Source: Saccoglossus kowalevskii
Taxonomy: Eukaryota; Hemichordata; Enteropneusta; Harrimaniidae
Reading direction: 5' to 3'
Length of the DNA stretch: 10,084 nucleotides
Assembly (NCBI RefSeq): GCF_000003605.2
Contig: NW_003133051.1
Location: 1-10,084 of the forward strand
Under the pieces are notes generated by a model, which made no database searches, had not been told where the DNA came from, and worked only from the letters and a program-made list of their open reading frames with translations. Shown in pieces: positions 8,378 to 10,084 of the stretch (the first letter of the stretch is position 1; each line of letters starts with the position of its first letter). The translations under genes were made by a program, and so were the position numbers.

Positions 8378-10041
8378 CCATTACCATTCAAGGGTTATAG
8401 AAAACCATCCTCAATGTATTTACCATTACCATTCAAGGGTTATAGAAAACCTTACTCAATGTCTTTACCATTACCATTCATGGGTTATGGAAAACCTTAC
8501 TCAATGTGCTTACCATTGCCGTTCAATGGATATGGAAAACCTTACTCAGTGTCTTTACTATTACCATTCAAGGGTTATAGAAGGCCTCACTCAGTGTATT
8601 TACCTTTACCATTTAAGGGTTATAGAAGGCCTCACTCAGTGTCTTTACCATTACCATTCAAGTGTTATATACGGTCTTACTCAATGTCTTTAACATTACC
8701 ATTCAAGGGTTATAGAAGGCCTCACTCAATGTCTTCACCATTACCATTCAATGGTTATAGAAGGCCTCACATAGTGTCTTTAACATTACCATTCAAGGGT
8801 TATAGAAGGCCTCACTCAATGTCTTTACCATTACCATTCAAGGGTTATAGAAGGCCTCACTCAGTGTCTTTACCATTACCATTCACGGGTTATAGAAGGC
8901 CTTACTCAATGTCTTTACCTTTACCATTCAAGGGTTATAGAAGGCCTCACTCAGTGTCTTTACCATTACCATTCAAGGGTTATAGAAGGCCTTACTCAAT
9001 GTCTTTACCTTTACCATTCAAGGGTTATAGAAGGTCTCACTCAGTGTCTTTACCATTACCATTCAAGGGTTATAGAAGGCCTCACTCAGTGTCTTTACCA
9101 TTACCATTCAAGGGTTATATAAGGTCTTACTCAATGTCTTTAACTTTACCATTCAAGGGTTATATAAGGCCTCACTCAGTGTCTTTACCATTACCATTCA
9201 AGGGTTATAGAAGGCCTCACTCAGTGTCTTTACCTTTACCATTTAAGGGTTATAGAAAGCCTTACTCAATGTCTTTACCATTACCATTTATGGGTTATAG
9301 AAGGCCTTACTCAATGTCTTTACCTTTACCATTCAAGGGTTATAGAAGACCTTACTCAATGTCTTTACCTTTACCATTTAAGGGTTATAGAAGACCTTAC
9401 TCAATGTCTTTACCTTTACCATTTAAGGGTTATAGAAGACATTACTAAATGTCTTTACCATTACCATTTAAGGGTTATAGAAGAACTTACACAATGTCTT
9501 TACCTTTACCATTCAATGGTTATAGAAGGCCTTACTCAGTGTCTTTACCATTGCCATTCAAGGGTTATAGAAGGCCTCAATCAACGTCTTTACCTTTACC
9601 ATTTAAGGGTTATACAAAGTCTTACTCAATGTCTTTACCTTTACCATTTAAGGGTTATAGAAGACCTTACTCAATGTCTTTACCATTACCATTCAAGGTT
9701 TATAGAAGGCCTCACTCAGTGTCTTTACCTTTACCATTCAAGGGTTATAGAAGGCCTCACTCAGTGTCTTTACCATTACCAATCAAGGGTTATAGAAGGC
9801 CTCACTCAGTGTCTTTACAATTACCATTCAAGGGTTATACAAAGTCTTACTCAATGTCTTTACCTTTACCATTCAAGGGTTATAGAAGACCTTACTCAAT
9901 GTCTTTACCATTACCATTCAAGGGTTATAGAAGGCCTTACTCAATGCCTTTACCATCAACTTTCAAGGGTTATATAAGGACTCACTCATTGTCTCTACCA
10001 TTACCATTCAAGAGTTATAGAAGCCTTACTCAATGTCTTGA
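8378..10041 (+). repeat. Higher-order block 7, type A, 37 monomers minus 1 bp (1664 bp)
   Basis: A type A block closest to block 2 in its first half: it shares TATATACGG near 8665 and CTTCACCATTACC near 8732. It has an additional GAAAACC monomer at the start, like block 4. TCACGGG at 8883 and TCAAGGTTT at 9693 are again 810 bp apart. After 9693 it departs from blocks 2 and 4: the AAGTCTAAC monomer is lost and a second TATACAAAGTC monomer appears near 9836. It contains a TAA at 9446-9448 and a missing G near 10023 (AGAAGCC for AGAAGGCC). The boundary TGA is at 10039-10041, out of phase with the frame upstream because of that deletion. Confidence 0.85.
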
Positions 10042-10084
10042 CCATTACCATTCAAGGTTATAGAAAAGCTTCTTCAATGTATTT
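10042..10084 (+). repeat. Start of higher-order block 8 (cut by window end)
   Basis: The last 43 bases repeat the block-opening pattern: ACCATTCAAGG, then GAAAAGCTTC with a HindIII site at 10066-10071, then CAATGTATTT. One G is missing (CAAGGTTA for CAAGGGTTA, about 10056), and CTTC replaces the usual CCTC. This shows the array continues to the right with another block; its type cannot be told. Confidence 0.8.

Larger units (their letters stand above)
27..10063 (+). other. Interrupted plus-strand open frame across the array, probably non-coding
   Basis: In one plus frame the monomer reads MSLPLPFKGYRRPHS or close variants, giving open stretches such as 27-1025, 1062-2690, 2727-4091, 4128-4952, 4983-5801, 5838-7181, 7283-8377, 8414-9448 and 9449-10063. 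The repeated peptide is basic and rich in Pro and Leu; I see no signal peptide, membrane segment or known domain, and do not recognise the protein. The frame stays open simply because the 45-bp unit is divisible by three and lacks a stop in that frame. Many common variants change the residue (H/Y, V/M, R/I, P/T, K/N, G/C/S/V), as expected without selection on protein. TGA codons at block ends, TAA at 4950 and 9446, and single-base deletions near 7124 and 10023 break it. A real repetitive protein cannot be fully excluded without transcript data. Confidence 0.6.
1..10084 (+). repeat. 45-bp satellite/minisatellite tandem array filling the window
   Basis: Copies of a 45-bp unit follow one another with no spacer from the first base to the last; consensus copies are 1666-1710 and 1711-1755. 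Each unit runs from TCAAGGGTTATAG through a StuI-type AGGCCT and CACTCAGTGTC to a pyrimidine-rich tail ending ACCATTACCAT. Monomer starts fall at 1+45k up to 3556, after which a 6-bp insertion shifts the phase; similar insertions and single-base deletions shift it later. Variation is almost all base substitution, and the same variants recur at matching places in successive blocks, which is the mark of higher-order homogenisation. Such organisation is known from eukaryotic satellite DNA. The array extends beyond both window edges, so its full length is unknown. I do not recognise the family or the host. Confidence 0.97.

Noticed and set aside
1-10084. Long plus-strand open frames as genuine protein-coding genes
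   Set aside because: The 45-bp unit keeps any stop-free frame open passively. Frequent residue-changing variants, stops at block ends, frameshifts and a second open frame argue against coding. No promoter, splice pattern, signal peptide or known domain is visible.
1-10084. CRISPR array
   Set aside because: Repeats abut directly with no unique spacers; the whole period is repeat.
1-10084. Telomeric or subtelomeric repeat because of GGGTTA in most monomers
   Set aside because: GGGTTA occurs once per 45 bp inside a complex unit, not as tandem TTAGGG-type copies.
1-10084. Centromeric array with CENP-B boxes
   Set aside because: No monomer contains a sequence resembling the CENP-B box with its two CpG-containing cores. 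Higher-order structure alone does not prove a centromere.

Overview
The whole 10,084-base window is one head-to-tail tandem repeat array. It has no unique flanking DNA and no recognisable conventional gene, RNA gene, transposon or CRISPR locus. The basic unit is 45 bp, about 42% G+C in its commonest form, with almost no CpG. Two adjacent consensus copies lie at 1666-1710 and 1711-1755. Size, uniformity, CpG poverty and above all the nested higher-order organisation point to eukaryotic satellite/minisatellite DNA. I cannot name the species, and I do not recognise the monomer as a named satellite family.

The monomers are organised into higher-order blocks. Each block opens with a variant rich in GGAAAACC and carrying GCTTACCATTGCC, and closes with a variant in which TTA has become TGA. 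Block ends fall at 1025, 2690, 4091, 5801, 7246, 8377 and 10041. Complete blocks are 37, 31 (+6 bp), 38, 32 (+5 bp), 25 (+6 bp) and 37 (-1 bp) monomers long. Two lineages can be told apart. Type A (blocks 2, 4, 7 and the shortened block 1) has RRTYT, PQSTS and TKSYS monomers in its second half. Type B (block 3 and the mosaic blocks 5 and 6) has a 6-bp LP insertion and GGCCATATTC monomers. They run A(deleted)-A-B-A-B/A-B(deleted)-A, and an A+B pair gives a superperiod of 3111 bp (69 monomers + 6 bp).

Because 45 is divisible by three, a frame without a stop in the monomer stays open across many copies. One plus-strand frame gives long 15-residue repeats (type MSLPLPFKGYRRPHS), broken mainly at block ends. 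A second gives VIEGLTQCLYHYHSR repeats until TATATAA variants add a stop. The minus strand is cut into back-to-back 14-codon ATG...TGA micro-ORFs, one per monomer. Substitutions that change the protein, stops and frameshifts all fit a passive origin, so I annotate repeats rather than genes. The main interest is the record of unequal exchange and conversion: block-length changes, chimeric blocks, linked monomer haplotypes and landmark variants at fixed places.
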